A stretch of DNA of 64,000 nucleotides from Sphaerulina vaccinii (Eukaryota; Ascomycota; Dothideomycetes; Mycosphaerellales; Mycosphaerellaceae): the NCBI GenBank assembly GCA_022570795.1, contig JAKUDP010000025.1, positions 15,001 through 79,000 of the forward strand, read 5' to 3'. Below are positions 12,401 to 23,586 of the stretch, piece by piece. The first letter of the stretch is position 1, and each line of letters begins with the position of its first letter. The notes beneath the pieces were generated by a model, which was not told the DNA's origin, made no database searches, and saw only the letters and a program-made list of their open reading frames with translations. Made by a program: the position numbers and the translations under genes.

Positions 12401-15071
12401 AATGCGAGTTCTTTAAATCTAAGACTAAGTTCCTAGAAATAATTATAGGAAGAGATAGCATTCGTATAGACCCGGACAAGATTAAGACTATCTAGAACTA
12501 GCCGACGCCAAAGAACCTTACCGATATTCAAGCGTGCCTAGAGTTCTGCAACTTCTACTACTAGTTTATCTAAGGATTCTCGAATATTGCTGCCCTCCTA
12601 GTAGCCCTTACGCGCAAGGATACGCTATTTCTATAGAGCCTAGGCTACTAGGCTGCCTTCGTAAATCTAAAAGAGGTATTTATAAACAGACCTATTCTAG
12701 TACTATTCGATTAGTATAAGGAAGTTATTGTCGAGACCGACGCGTCCGACTACGTTTCTGCTAGAGTCTTATCCTAATATAATAACGCTAGAACACTCCA
12801 ACCTATTACGTTCTTCTCGAAGAAGTATAGCCCTACCGAATATAACTACGAGATATATAATAAGGAACTCCTTGCGATTATCTGCTATTTCGAAGAATAG
12901 CAGCCTAAACTAGAAGGGGCGGAGCACCCTATTAAGGTACTCTTAGACTATCGGAACTTAGAGTACTTTACGACCTCGAAGCAGCTTAACCGCCGGCAGG
13001 CCTAGTAGTCCGAATTCCTATCCCGATTCAAGTTTATAATTATATACTAACCTAGAAAGTTAGGCCAAAAGCCAGACTCCCTAACTAGGAGGTTAGACGA
13101 CCTTCCGAAGGAGGGGGATAAACGCCTATAATACTAAAGCCAAGTAGTACTAAAACGTAAAATTTTTAAAAGCTAGCTGCCGCTGCCTAGCGTAGTATTA
13201 GTAAAGCGAAGGAAGAAAGTATTGTTCTCTAAACAAGTAATAGTATAGACGATTCCAAGCATGCCGACCCGACTCTTTACCTACCTAGTTAGCGTAGGAT
13301 ACCCGATAGACCAAGACCTAAACCTAGAACCTCCGACGGAGATATATATCCTAGAAGAGATCCGGGACCTTATAGATAAGAAATACCGAGAAGATAATAT
13401 ACTACTCGGCATCCTAGATGCCTTACGCTAAGGCAAGAACCGCTACCCTAAGGTATAGTTAGCCTAATACTAATAGAAGGGTAACTACCTCTTCTACCGA
13501 GAACGCTTATACGTACCTAATAATAACGAGTTATATAATAAGATTGTAAGCCTCTATTATAATATTCCTGCTATAGGACACCTAGGACAAGCCCGTACGT
13601 TCCAATTAGTCTTGTAAGACTACTACTAGCCGGGTATAAATTCCTATATCCGCCGCTAGGTACGCAACTACTATATCTATAGGTATATTAAGCTAAGCTG
13701 CTAGAAGAATAGGGGACTCCTGCAACCCTTACCGATACCCGACCGAGTATAGGACGATATATCTATAGACTTTATTACCTACCTACCTACTTTAGAGGGG
13801 TTCGACGCAATACTAGTCGTAGTAGACCGCCTAACCAAACTGCGCTATTATATCCTATACTACTCGACAGATAGTACTAAAGAAGTAGCACGCCTCTTTG
13901 TCTAGAATATCTTCTATATATATAGGAAACCGATTAACATCGTCTCTAACTGCAACGCTAAGTTCATATCTAACTTCTAGAAGTATCTAAGCTAGAGGCT
14001 AAGGATCAAAGCCTCCCTATCTACTACCTTCTATCTGCAGACCGATAGTCAAACCGAGAGGCTAAACGCCGTTCTAGAACAGCACCTCCAAGCGTACGTT
14101 TTATACCTGCAAGACGATTAGGTAGAATAGCTACCTCTCGCAGAGTTCTCTACAAATTCTATCTTCTCCGAAACAACTAGAATATCCCTATTTTTCGCTA
14201 TATATAGCTACTAGCTACTTCTTAGTATCGAGGCCCTCGCCCCTACGACTGCCCCTACTAGTAGAGACGCGGCTTCCTTCTCCGATAATATAAAGGCTAT
14301 CCTAGACTATCTAAAGGCTAAGACTAGCCTAGCCTAGTCGAGATATAAGGACGCCGCAAGCCAAGCCTATAGATCCTCTTACCGATTCTATATAGGACAA
14401 GAAGTCTAGTTAGACGCTCGCAATATTAAGACCCTACGCCCTAAGAAGAAGCTAGACTAGAAGAACCTAGGTCCCTTCTAGGTCCTAGAAGTAAAGCCGT
14501 ATACTTACCGTTTAGAGCTTCTACTATCTATAAAGATCTACCTAGTATTTAATAACGACCTGCTTGTCCCTACTAGTATAGACCTATATAGGTTTTAGTA
14601 CTAAGAGCCTCCTCCGCCTATAGAGGTAGAGGGAGTTAAGGAATAGGAAGTTAAAGAAATCGTAGATTCTAAGGTTAACCGCCGGGGCCGAGGAGGTCGC
14701 GAGCGCCTCTACTATATTATTAAATGGAAGGGTTACGACGTCCCTACTACCGAGCCTACCGATACGATTATTAAGGACGTTCCCTACCTAGTTAGGATAT
14801 TCTATCGTCGATACCCCGATAATCCCGCGCCCCGGGACCTGCCAAGATAGTACTTATTAGTCCGGGCTATATATATGCTAGCCGATAACTTAGGAGAAGT
14901 ACCCTTATCCTATAGTTACCTAACTCCTCTACGCCTACCTAGGAAGAAGTTCTAAAAATCTTAGTATTTACAACCTAACGGACTAGAAAGGATACCTACC
15001 TAAACGTGCTTAGCCTCCCTAATACTCCCTCTTTTGCGCTATGCCCGGAGGCAAGCGGCTAGGGAGGGGAG

Positions 15072-15373
15072 TAATATTACGGTCGTAGCCCGTAATATAC
15101 CCGAGTTATATATAGGAGGCTGCTAGCCTGCCTTAGTCGTATATTAGAGGCTGCTAGCCTACCTAAGTTATATAACACGTGCGTAGATTATATACGCCGA
15201 GCCTACGGAGAAGGATCTTCTCTGAACGCTCGACGAGAGATACTTCTCTCCTCGAGCTACGTCCTATCAACTAGGACTACCTATATAGTAGCACAGAGTC
15301 TATAGAGCCTGTCCGTAGCATCTGTACCCGAATGCGAGTATACCTACCTTCCTGCCGCCTCCTGCCTATAATA
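15072..15373 (+). repeat. 3' LTR of the Gypsy element
   Basis: About 302 bp, beginning TAATATTACGG right after the polypurine tract AGGGAGGGGAG (the first two bases are probably TG before RIP) and ending CCTATAATA. It retains more CpA and TpG than the 5' remnant. The right end marks the boundary between the repeat block and gene-bearing DNA. Confidence 0.75.
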
Positions 15374-15769
15374 TATATATAGGGTAACCTAGTGCGCAAC
15401 CTTCACAGCCACAACCGGAGACAATCGTATGTTGTTGTTTATCACAAGACATGTTGATAACCAAGGCATAACATAGAGGGGAATAAAACTTGATTGCTCC
15501 TCTCTATCCAAACCTCCTCTCCATCCAAGCCCTTGCTAGAAGTACACCCAAGTAGCTATTTCCTAGCCTCTGAACCTCGCAATAGCAAGCACTTCAATCC
15601 CATTGCAACCCAACTCCTCCAACTCCGTCTTTTGAGCCAGCCTAGCCCTAAAAATCTCGGTACAAACATGTCCGTAAGCCATAGAGCCACAAACACAAGT
15701 CCAAACTCCCTGAACGCTGTGAAAAGAAGAATCAACGCAAGTATGTATGAAGTGAAGCGGAGGAGAGTC
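15374..15769. other. Repeat-to-gene boundary, no gene seen
   Basis: The base composition changes abruptly here from RIP-type AT-rich to ordinary. I see only the presumed 3' flank of the minus-strand gene that ends at 15770. Confidence 0.6.
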
Positions 15770-17110
15770 TCACTTCATCTTCGCCTGCAAACTCTCCTTG
15801 AACTCCTTAACCATATGATCAGGCCAATTCTTACTTGACTTTCCATCTTTACCCTTTCCCTCATCTTTCAACGTCAAAGCACCCTTCGCGAAAGAAAGAG
15901 CATTAACGCCAGCTTCCTTGTTTCCCTCAGCGGTGTTAATCGCGTGCAAGAATTTGTGAGCATCGGCGAAGAAAGCTCGAGCTGCACGTTGTGGGTCGCC
16001 TTCAGCGTAAACTCCGCTGTCGAAGTGTAGACGGTTGAGGTTCTTGCATTCTGCTAGGAGGGAGAGGGCGTTGCGGGCTGAGGTCTTTTGATAGTTCTTG
16101 ATTTCGACGTTGACGATGTGTGGGCGGACTGGGGTGTCGATTTGAGTCATGAAGTCCATTACGGAGGCTGTGCCTTCGAAGCGGATTGGGATTGAGTAGA
16201 AGACTGGGACTGCTTCGGTGTAGATCTGAGGAGAAGGTTAGCCCTGATGCTGGCATGTCCGAGGGGTGACAATGTAGTCACCTCTTTGTTGACGGCAAGG
16301 AGTCCAACACGGTTCTTGGAGTCATTGGAGTAGGCCTTAGCGTAGATGTCGTTGAGTAGACCTTTGCGCTTGCCGTCAAGGTTGATTGGTTCGCCCACGA
16401 GGCCTTTGTTTGCGAAGTAGTACTCGAAGATCATGCAGCGGATCTCGCTTGTTAGACCCATGAGGTTGAAGGGCTTGGCAGGTCGGACGACAACAACCTG
16501 GCAGCCCTCGTCGGGTCCTTCTGTTATCATGTACTAGATGTCTGTCAGTCCTGAAGGCGAAGCAGTGTGTAAATGAGTGACATACCGTCTTGATCACCTC
16601 GAACTTGTTGCCGGACTCAAGCTTGAGCAGCTTCTCAAAACCTCCCCTCTTCTTTGCCTCAGCTTGTGGATCGGCATTGCCGAGATTCACGTCGATGACA
16701 GGTGTTGCAGACGCAACACCTGAGGCGTCTTCAGACCTGAAGTGCTTCAAGGGCGTGAACTCGACTGTGTGCGTAGTTGTGGTTGGTTTTCGACTTCTGA
16801 CTGGGGTCTTGACACGTGTTTTCACAGGCGTCTTGACCGGCGTCTTCACCACTTTCTTGACGGGAGTCTCTGGCTCCTCATCCTCCTTCTCCTCGTCTTC
16901 CTCTTCTTCTTCGGACTCTTCTTCGCCTTCTGACTCCGGTTCCGGCTCAGGTTGTGGCTGGACTTTTGATTTTGCCTTCTTTGGCGTAGCGGGCGCAGCT
17001 TTTTCAGAGACAGCGGCAGCCTTGGCCTTCTGCTTTGCCTGTTTTGCCGTCAGCTTAATGGCGGCTGGATTCGCGCCAGGCCATACCTGAGCTGCAGCTT
17101 TGGGCGGCAT
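15770..17110 (-). CDS. Acidic/basic-tailed F-box-like (2EXR-type) protein
   Basis: Three exons on the minus strand: 17110-16586, 16533-16282 and 16225-15770. They are joined by introns of 52 and 56 bp (GTATGT...TAG and GTGACT...CAG) that keep the frame, giving about 410 aa. Residues 1-50 are Lys/Ala rich, 52-81 are strongly acidic, and 82-105 hold repeated TPV(K/R) motifs, possible proline-directed kinase sites. The folded part begins near residue 160 and has the signature LTSEIRCMIFEYYF, typical of large families of uncharacterised fungal F-box-like proteins. The tail after residue 350 is charged. The ATG at 17110 (MPPKAAAQ) is preferred over an in-frame ATG at 17257. The molecular role is unknown; nuclear localisation is inferred from composition only. 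Confidence 0.8.
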
Positions 17111-18050
17111 GTTTTGTCTGAGCTGGCAGGGTAGAAACGCCACAGTGGATGTTGTGCAGGATTGGTGAAGGTCGAGTTCAGTACAGCTAGCTAATCGAGA
17201 TGTGGAAGTGGAAATCGAATGATGCAGAAGAGAAGAGGAAGAAGTGGTGACAAACATATTGAAGAGTCACCAAAGTTCACTCCGGCAACAGCCGTTGCCA
17301 TTGTGACCGACTTCGGTGCTCTCGCAGCTTCCAATGCAAGTGAATTCGATGTCCGAGGAGCCAGAATTGCATCTACTGTCTCTGCCTTTTGCTGACCGCC
17401 ATGCACACAAGTAGGCAGACAATTCTGATTAGCACTCCGAGCGTGGTTCGGAGACAGGCGTGGTCATCCGTTGTTCAATTTCTTATTGGCACAGGAATTG
17501 CTCTTCAAGATCCACATGCCGTTCGTGCCACAACATGGCTCATCTGCTTCCTGCAGTACATTCTCTGCGCCACTTCGATGCGACCATGCCACTGGAGCTC
17601 CTGTCACTGCAATCTGGAAGGGTTGTCGAGGATTGGACATTGTCATCCTCTTGACTGTATGTGAGCTATGCCGTAGTCTGGCTCTCGAGTTCTTGTACTC
17701 CGAACTTCTGCTCCATCTCCTCACACTGAGCATTTGACCATTACAATCCCGTTGAGACTTGAGCTTCACTTGGACGCGACTTCGTGCCGGTATCTGTCCA
17801 AATGTCTTGAATCGCGCCATTACGAGCGTCCCCTGGTAAGTGAGTCACGGCCAGCCCTACGGGGCTCAGGAAGATCATCGAACCAATACGCTCGAAGTCA
17901 ATTGTGCAAAAGAGGGTGTTGATGTAGAGAACAGCGAAAGCGTGAGGACGTTGCGGATGTCGTTGGAAAAAGTGGAGAATCTTGGCGCGTCTTGATACTT
18001 TCGAGTCCATTCACCAAGTCAACAACAACACACCACACACTCGCTTCACC
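17111..18050. promoter_or_regulatory. Divergent intergenic region
   Basis: About 940 bp separate the minus-strand F-box-like gene from the plus-strand Sdc1 gene, so both promoters must lie here. No convincing coding exon, tRNA or repeat is visible. Short open frames here overlap each other on both strands and look like chance. Confidence 0.5.
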
Positions 18051-18527
18051 ATGGCCGAACCAAACACGAACGGCGCTCCTGCCGCAGATGGCGACGTTGA
18101 CATGAAAGAAGAGCTGCCTACAGAAGTTCGTCCTTTGCAGCACAACCCATCACCACACCTAACCACTTCCCAGACCACCCCCTCCAGCATACAACAAGTC
18201 GATCCCACAGACCCTAATCCACCTCCGCAGTCCATCTCCGGAAACCCAGCGCCCTTAGGAATCTCCGAACATCTGTCCCACATTGCGCCTGGTGTGGCAA
18301 CTCCTCCCACGGGCGCAGCGACACGACCAGGCTCAATGCCTCCTCAACCCTCAGCACGACCCGAGAAGCCAGTCGCGCATGGCGGACCTACGAGACAGTA
18401 CCTCAACACCAACGTCACACCGCATTTGCTGGAAGGAATGAAGTATCTGGCAGTCTACGAACCAGAGAAGCCGCTCGAGTGGCTCTCCAACTTTTTGAAG
18501 GAGAGGAGCAAGGAGGTCGAGGGTTGA
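18051..18527 (+). CDS. sdc1: Sdc1/DPY-30-like COMPASS subunit
   Basis: A single exon of 158 aa. Residues 1-110 are Pro/Thr/Ser rich and probably disordered. The C-terminal 45 residues form a Dpy-30 motif (RQYLNTNVTPHLLEGMKYLA, then PEKPLEWLSNFL), the helical pair that dimerises and binds the Ash2/Bre2 partner in the Set1/COMPASS histone H3K4 methyltransferase. In known families this motif sits at the C-terminus of small proteins of this size. The ATG lies in a good context (TTCACCATGGC). An upstream in-frame ATG at 17982 would add 23 residues but is less likely. The symbol is by domain and architecture; another Dpy-30-domain protein is possible. Confidence 0.85.
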   Translation: MAEPNTNGAPAADGDVDMKEELPTEVRPLQHNPSPHLTTSQTTPSSIQQVDPTDPNPPPQSISGNPAPLGISEHLSHIAPGVATPPTGAATRPGSMPPQPSARPEKPVAHGGPTRQYLNTNVTPHLLEGMKYLAVYEPEKPLEWLSNFLKERSKEVEG

Positions 18528-19024
18528 GCTGTCTGCATGACGACGGTGGCATTGTAATAAGGGTCTGGAAAAGTGCTGATTGCATAGCGTTGGCGTTGAG
18601 GGAGGGAAGGAACAGGATCCTGGGAAGGAGCGACTCGCGGGAAGATACCCATTTGCTTACAGGAAGCCTAGCGACACCAATGAGACCCATGAGACCGCGC
18701 GCGCTTCGTCAGGGACGCCACGGTGGCATAGCTCTGATTAGACAGGCCCGCGGATTGACGGAGCACGACTAGTCTTATCGTGAGACGTATGGAGGTCGAG
18801 CGCATGGCACTGCTCTTCACGACGCAAGCAGTGATCTTGCCAGCAAGAATAAATGTCTGCAGCGCATGAACACCCTTGATATCCAACACGACGACTCGCC
18901 TCGCGGCTCGCCTTTCCTTCCTTTTTCTACCACTCCTGGCCTTGAATCATATGAGACGTGGTTCTACACCAAGCTCTTGGACCACTGGCTACGTCTGCTA
19001 TGAGCGAGTGCAGGCTGCACCCGA

Positions 19025-20061
19025 ATGATGACGATGGACCTTTTGCCCTACAGCACAGATCTCGGTCTCGGGCACTACCATGTTTGGCTGTCCTTCAAAT
19101 ACCACCGCCTCAATGCTACCACATGGATCCACGAGTCTTCATATAGATCAGCGAAAAGCACTCATTCGGGTGGCAGGCTGGGACGACTTCCTAACAGCGC
19201 GACAAACTTGCGAAGTTTCGCGCGACAGGCACATGTCTTACGCGGGCAAGCTGAAGTGCGCTGAGAAGATGCTGGTCATCAACTTATCCTCCTGCCAACA
19301 GGCAGTATGCTGGCTCCATCAGCTAGCGTTGGACGTTCAGATTCACACGTGGGAACGTGAACGAGGAGGTCGCAAGGGTGGTCTAAGAAGCTAGCTGCTT
19401 GATTGCTTATGGTCACTTCCCAATGTTGCAGATCTCGAAAGCTGTGTCAGTCTGATCAGCGGTCAGACAAAGGAACTGTGCGCCGGCGTTGTGCTACACG
19501 TGCGCCTGCGTGTTCATGGTGTCGATCATTGCATATCACAACGTCGTCGCTTAGCATTTGACAAGAACACGATCAAGCTCGCAAAATTATGAGCATCCTT
19601 CACAGCGCATCATATCGCATCGCAACTTCAAGTGGAACTGGTTCGAGAATCAAACACCACACTGGCACCTCGAAATCCTTCATGATAAGCATACGGGCTG
19701 GTGTTGCACAAGCTTTCAAGATTGGCTGAAATGGCTGAGGTGGCTTGAGGAAGCTAGCGAACAGCATTTCTTCCTTTCGAACATTTCCAACACAGGGACA
19801 GCACGCATATCGCGATCCTTCAACCCTGCGACCACACATGTCTGCTGGGAAGTGTACCCTAACTTCACCGAAATGTTGGAAATAGCTCAATTTGACGAAT
19901 CAGAAGTGCTGTTCGGCAAGTTCCCTGAAGGAGTCAGCTTCAAACAGCAAACTTTCGCCCGGGATCCCAGGATCACACGTCGATCATTCCTTCAGCTTGC
20001 ACTTCACTTCCAGAAACGACACATGCTCAACAGCTTCGTGATGCTGTGGCTAGTCGAGTAA
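19025..20061 (+). pseudogene. Possible coding remnant, hypothetical
   Basis: Three open stretches in three different frames look coding-like by composition: about 19025-19150 (GHYHVWLSFKYHRLNATTWI), about 19115-19390 (RKALIRVAGWDDFLTARQTC) and 19558-20061 (167 codons, including PHWHLEILHDKH and FTEMLEIAQFDESEVLFG). The last has no ATG near its start. I could not join them with convincing introns. This may be a spliced gene whose exons I mis-place, or a gene broken by frameshifts. No family is recognised. Confidence 0.3.
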
Positions 20062-20381
20062 CAAACTTCAGTGTTTCACAGGCTTAACAAACAAGCGTTT
20101 CGTGCGATCAACGAGACAGCTTCGTGGGACGGGCTAACGATCAGGGCTTACTGCTTAGGTGGTTCGATGCTTTCGGGCAGCGAAAAACATATATGAGTCC
20201 TTGCCTGCAGTCCGTCGCTACCGAGTCCTGCAGATATGCGAAGCTGTGTTTTGTACTACCATCTCGAGCCCTAGGAGACTGATTCTCATCTTCCATCACC
20301 TCTCTTATAGCATTCAGCTCTCCCACTTACAACATCTCGACTACACTAAAACACCAACGATCGAGAGCACGATCAGACAAG

Positions 20382-20873
20382 ATGTTCGTCAGCTATCCTA
20401 TGCCACCTCAACAAAGCCACTACGGCCCTGCGTACCGCGAACCATCCTACAGTAGCAGCAAAAAATCGTCAAAGAAGTCCTTGTCGCGCCGTTCATCAAG
20501 CGACAAAGACATCGAAGCCGAAACGAAAAGAAACACGAGATTAAACAGCATGCCTTCTACATACTCCGGGGAAGAATCTGCTGCGCCTTCAATCCGCACG
20601 ACGCGCACAATAAGCACAACCAGCACACTATCTTCGACTAAGTCGCGCAATCCGCTCAAGGAGCTTGAGAAGTCTGGATCTCGATCATCATCAACTTCGA
20701 CAGGTAGCAGAAAGAACTGGTTGAAGAGAGTCTTCTCCTCATCGTCATCTACCTCAACTGCGACCAGCGCGGAAGAGTACGAAGAAGACATCGCAGTGAA
20801 GGAAAAGGAACGAAGGGCTATGTGGAAGAGCATGTCTATGGGGTATGCTAACTACGGTGTTCCTTGGGTATGA
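20382..20873 (+). CDS. Serine-rich hypothetical protein
   Basis: One exon, 163 aa. After a short PPQQSHYGPAYREP start, residues 20-145 are dominated by Ser, Thr, Lys and Arg, with clusters of SSS and RR and several potential phosphorylation sites (KKSLSRRSSSDKD, RTTRTISTTSTLSS). A basic/aromatic stretch RKNWLKRVFSSSSS is followed by an acidic patch and a conserved-looking end (WKSMSMGYANYGVPWV). No enzyme domain or membrane segment is visible. Clean start and stop and fungal codon use support a real gene; the function is unknown and the protein is probably intrinsically disordered. Confidence 0.6.
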   Translation: MFVSYPMPPQQSHYGPAYREPSYSSSKKSSKKSLSRRSSSDKDIEAETKRNTRLNSMPSTYSGEESAAPSIRTTRTISTTSTLSSTKSRNPLKELEKSGSRSSSTSTGSRKNWLKRVFSSSSSTSTATSAEEYEEDIAVKEKERRAMWKSMSMGYANYGVPWV

Positions 20874-21329
20874 TCATGAATAAGAAGCTGATGAATATGT
20901 GTATATAGTGGCCATGAAAATTTAGCGGAATTCCAAGATGTTGGGGAGTTTACTGGAAGGTAAATATTATCTTTATCTTTCAATCTCACTTCTATTTCTG
21001 GTGCTGAGGGCTTAGACGTCGGCCTGTCATGAGAACTAGCTCGTTCGGTGTTCACTCGCCGCTTAAGTTTGATGTATTCTCCTGTATGAGATCGTACTGA
21101 TCAGCGTGTTTTGCAGACGAGAGAGAAAGCGCGATACACTTGCTAGAGGTTTTCAGTATGCTGGTATGGGCTTCGCGGCGAGTTATGGTGTTCATGCTCC
21201 GATATACCCGCATTGAAATGAGAAGAGAAGAGAGGGTTGCTATGTTATTGTATAGAGTTGAGATTGGTAACAGCTGGCGAAGGCTACAACATTTCCAACA
21301 CCATACTTCTCCTCTGAGCATCCCAGTGT
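20874..21329. other. Intergenic, no gene seen
   Basis: AT-richer 3' flank of the Ser-rich gene, followed by the presumed degraded 3' end of the minus-strand F-box/LRR-like pseudogene. An open minus-strand frame to 21052 exists but loses family-like character below about 21330. Confidence 0.4.
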
Positions 21330-22730
21330 GCGCCCCATCTGCTTCGCCGAGTTGCTCCTTCAGCTCTCGCCATCCCACATCCTGCAAGCCTATCTGCGTC
21401 CAACCAATCTTCATGCTAGCGAGGTCAGTAGCATTGATACGTCCAGCTACCGCCTTCTGATGACTTGAAGCAGAGTGACCAGCGCGAGTTGGTCTTCTCC
21501 ATCACAATCAGGATGATGTGGCCGCTGTTCGGCCTCCCAACATCCACCGTATACGATCTCAGTGCGCCTCTCGTTGTTATGTCCATATTTGGTCACCTTC
21601 CGTGGCTCTATCCATGACGAAGGGCCTGTCCCTCCTTCGAACGCCACATACCTCGTGATTACGAGCTCTGTTTTCAGGAGATGTCGACGAACCATAGGCC
21701 CGTCGGGATTGTGCCACGGATCTCACTCGCCGTGTCCGATAGTAAAGTCCTTCAACGTTGGCAGACCGGTCTGCATACGTTCGAAGTAGTTATGCCAACG
21801 GGCTTCGTACTTCCACGTATCATCTTCATTATCCCAGATGTTCTTGCAATCTTTTGCTGTGCGTGCAACACGGTTGTTGTCGAAGCCACAATACATTGTG
21901 CAATGGTGTATGATCGGACAGTCATCTAGGCTCAGGTATTGTAAGGTCTGGCCATGCGAAATGATCCAGTCAAGTTGTGAGTCGTGGGTGAAGGAATAGT
22001 TCCCGAGCGCCAGAGATCGCAAATTGGGAAATTGTAAGTCTTCCAGAGGACAGCTTGGGAAGTAACCCCAGCAAGTATCAGCGTAGAGCGTCAGATTCGT
22101 CAGTTGACCCTGCAGAGGTTGGAGCCACAGTCTGCTCAAATCTTTGTTGAAGAAGTCATGCAGCCCGGGCTTGGTGATCGAGTTCTCCGGACAGGCTTCT
22201 TCGCACTCGGTAGCGATGTGCAGGTCAAGAGTGCTCAGCTTTGAGAGAACAGCTTTGAAGCTCTCCGAAGAGGTAGTGGCGATGGCCATGTCCTGTAAAT
22301 GATTGACCGAAAGCTCCTTGAGGCCAGTAACGGGCCGTTCATCATCGTCCAATCCATCGAGGATCATGGTCATTACAGCTCGTGTGAACTCGACCGGCTC
22401 GGCCACATACTGGATACAGCCGTACCAGATGGAGATGGATTCGAACTGTCAGAACGGCTTTCGACGCAGGGCTTCTTGGAGCGAGATATCGTGAGAAAGC
22501 TTGCTATCTCGAGGCTGCAGTACATGTGTGTTACGCTCGTAGAAGAGCATGCCTCTTCCACTTATCGTCCTCATATTGGAGTCTGTTGGGCTGTCCAGCC
22601 TCTTCCTTGGTCTGCCCGTACCAGGTGTATCATGAACGCCTTCAAAAGGTCCGCATGGTATCATATCAATCATCACTTCGTCCTCATCACAACTCATATT
22701 CGAGAAGAGAGTTCCTTCCTCAACTCGCAT
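21330..22730 (-). pseudogene. F-box/LRR-like protein, pseudogene with two TGA stops and a frameshift
   Basis: Three stretches on the minus strand (22730-22449, 22448-21723 and 21722-21447) lie in the same frame, separated only by TGA codons at 22449-22451 and 21723-21725. Across both stops the protein reads on sensibly (LRRKPF stop QFESISIWYGC; FTIGHGE stop DPWHNPDGPMV), and Trp fits both places. Near 21451-21470 the family-like sequence continues in another frame (AVAGRINATDLASMKIGW), implying a one- or two-base indel. Leucine-rich segments (NLTLYADTCW, FPNLRSLALGNY, LQYLSLDDCP) and a tail RYVAFEGGTGPSSWIE match fungal F-box/LRR-like proteins as I know them; no F-box is visible at the N-terminus. 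The start overlaps the FAS1 gene end by 11 bp. Confidence 0.7.
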
Positions 22731-23334
22731 AGTTCAAAACACCCTTCAACATCCAGACCTCACCATTATTCACCCTACTCACAACCCTCTCAACCTCCAC
22801 ATCGCCAGGCTGCACATATGCTTTCCCGTCCTTTACCTCCCACCACAATGTACTGCCACCCAGACTCTTCACCTTGTCTCCCTGTTTCCAAGGACTTTCG
22901 GGCACAATATGCGCCTCTGTAAACCTCCTCAGATTACGATGTGCTCTATCCTCGCCATCTTTCCCTTCATAAGCATTTGCCCCGAGAGAAGCGTACTCTC
23001 GTGGGTCTTCCCATGGTTTGCGCGGTAAAGCGCTAATGGCACTGTTGAGTGGTGCGAGGATCGTGCTGTTGGAGGAAGAAGAGTCGAGACGTGTTGAGAC
23101 GGAGTCGATGTCGCGTGTGAAGCCGGCGAAGATATTGATCTGTCTGGTGTTGCCGATAACATCTGAAATGATCAGATCGCCTTTGGGTCCTGGTGGAGGA
23201 GAAGAGCCGTCTGCTGAGGGAGGAAGCTGGATGCCTGGGGCGTTGGTGTTGTCCATGAAGGGAGCTTGCTTGAGAGAGGCGTATGAGATAGCAGAGAGTG
23301 CTAGGAGGGTCGACGCTATGCTGTGTGTTCGCAT
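22720..23334 (-). CDS. Secreted FAS1 (fasciclin-like) domain protein
   Basis: A single exon, 204 aa, starting at the first true ATG (23334, MRTHSIAS). Residues 1-22 form a hydrophobic signal peptide (STLLALSAISYASL). One FAS1 domain fills the rest: the opening strand region (GDLIISDVIGNTRQINIFAG), the STILAPLNSAISALP block that corresponds to the first conserved FAS1 motif, and the closing block NNGEVWMLKGVLNYAS. In this family FAS1 domains act in adhesion or cell-surface contact. No GPI signal or transmembrane helix follows the domain, so the product is probably secreted or kept in the endomembrane system. A related family in yeasts is vacuolar. It is divergent from FAN1 on the other side. 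Confidence 0.8.
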   Translation of the reverse strand: MRTHSIASTLLALSAISYASLKQAPFMDNTNAPGIQLPPSADGSSPPPGPKGDLIISDVIGNTRQINIFAGFTRDIDSVSTRLDSSSSNSTILAPLNSAISALPRKPWEDPREYASLGANAYEGKDGEDRAHRNLRRFTEAHIVPESPWKQGDKVKSLGGSTLWWEVKDGKAYVQPGDVEVERVVSRVNNGEVWMLKGVLNYAS

Positions 23335-23586
23335 GTTTGGTGTCAACTCTTGGAGTGTTTATCGAGACCTAGAAGTCAAGCGTCACAAGAGTATAGGTGG
23401 ACGGAAGTAGGATATGGTGTTGTTCAGCGCACAGAGGACGTAAAGAAGACAACGCCAAGACTTGTAAGTGAATGACTAAACAGCCGCATCTCGTGCTTCC
23501 GCGCCTCGATCGCGCCGTCTCTTCCTAGTCTACCAACCTTCAAACCTCCTCGTTCTGGGATCAATGTACCTCCAGTCAATCGGAAG

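Larger units (their letters stand above)
9363..15373 (+). mobile_element. Ty3/Gypsy chromovirus retrotransposon, RIP-inactivated
   Basis: About 6 kb, plus strand, no intact frame. In order: gag with a degraded zinc knuckle near 10.6 kb (GHCF ... DCPKPD); reverse transcriptase at about 11.8-12.5 kb (DFRALNNLIVKDRYPL, YLDDILIYSK); RNase H at about 12.7-13.1 kb; integrase at about 13.5-14.3 kb (IPAIGHLGQARTFQL, DRLTKLRYY, TDSQTERLNAVLEQ); and a C-terminal chromodomain at about 14.63-14.83 kb (YYIIKWKGYDV), which marks a chromovirus. Many Gln and Trp codons have become TAG. The second integrase catalytic Asp appears as Asn (SNCNAKF). The 3' LTR follows a polypurine tract. Confidence 0.9.

Noticed and set aside
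1301..15373. Centromere
   Set aside because: The stretch is only 14 kb of recognisable, RIP-mutated LTR elements with nearby genes; nothing specific for a centromere is visible.
15494..15838. 114-codon plus-strand frame at the edge of the repeat block
   Set aside because: It begins at TTG, overlaps the 3' end of the F-box-like gene in antisense and shows no domain.
21330..22730. Blaming RIP for the TGG-to-TGA stops
   Set aside because: On the opposite strand the change is CCA to TCA, a CpC context, not the CpA context of RIP. Only the TAG in the DUF3604 gene and the TAA in the duplicated exon fit CpA to TpA.
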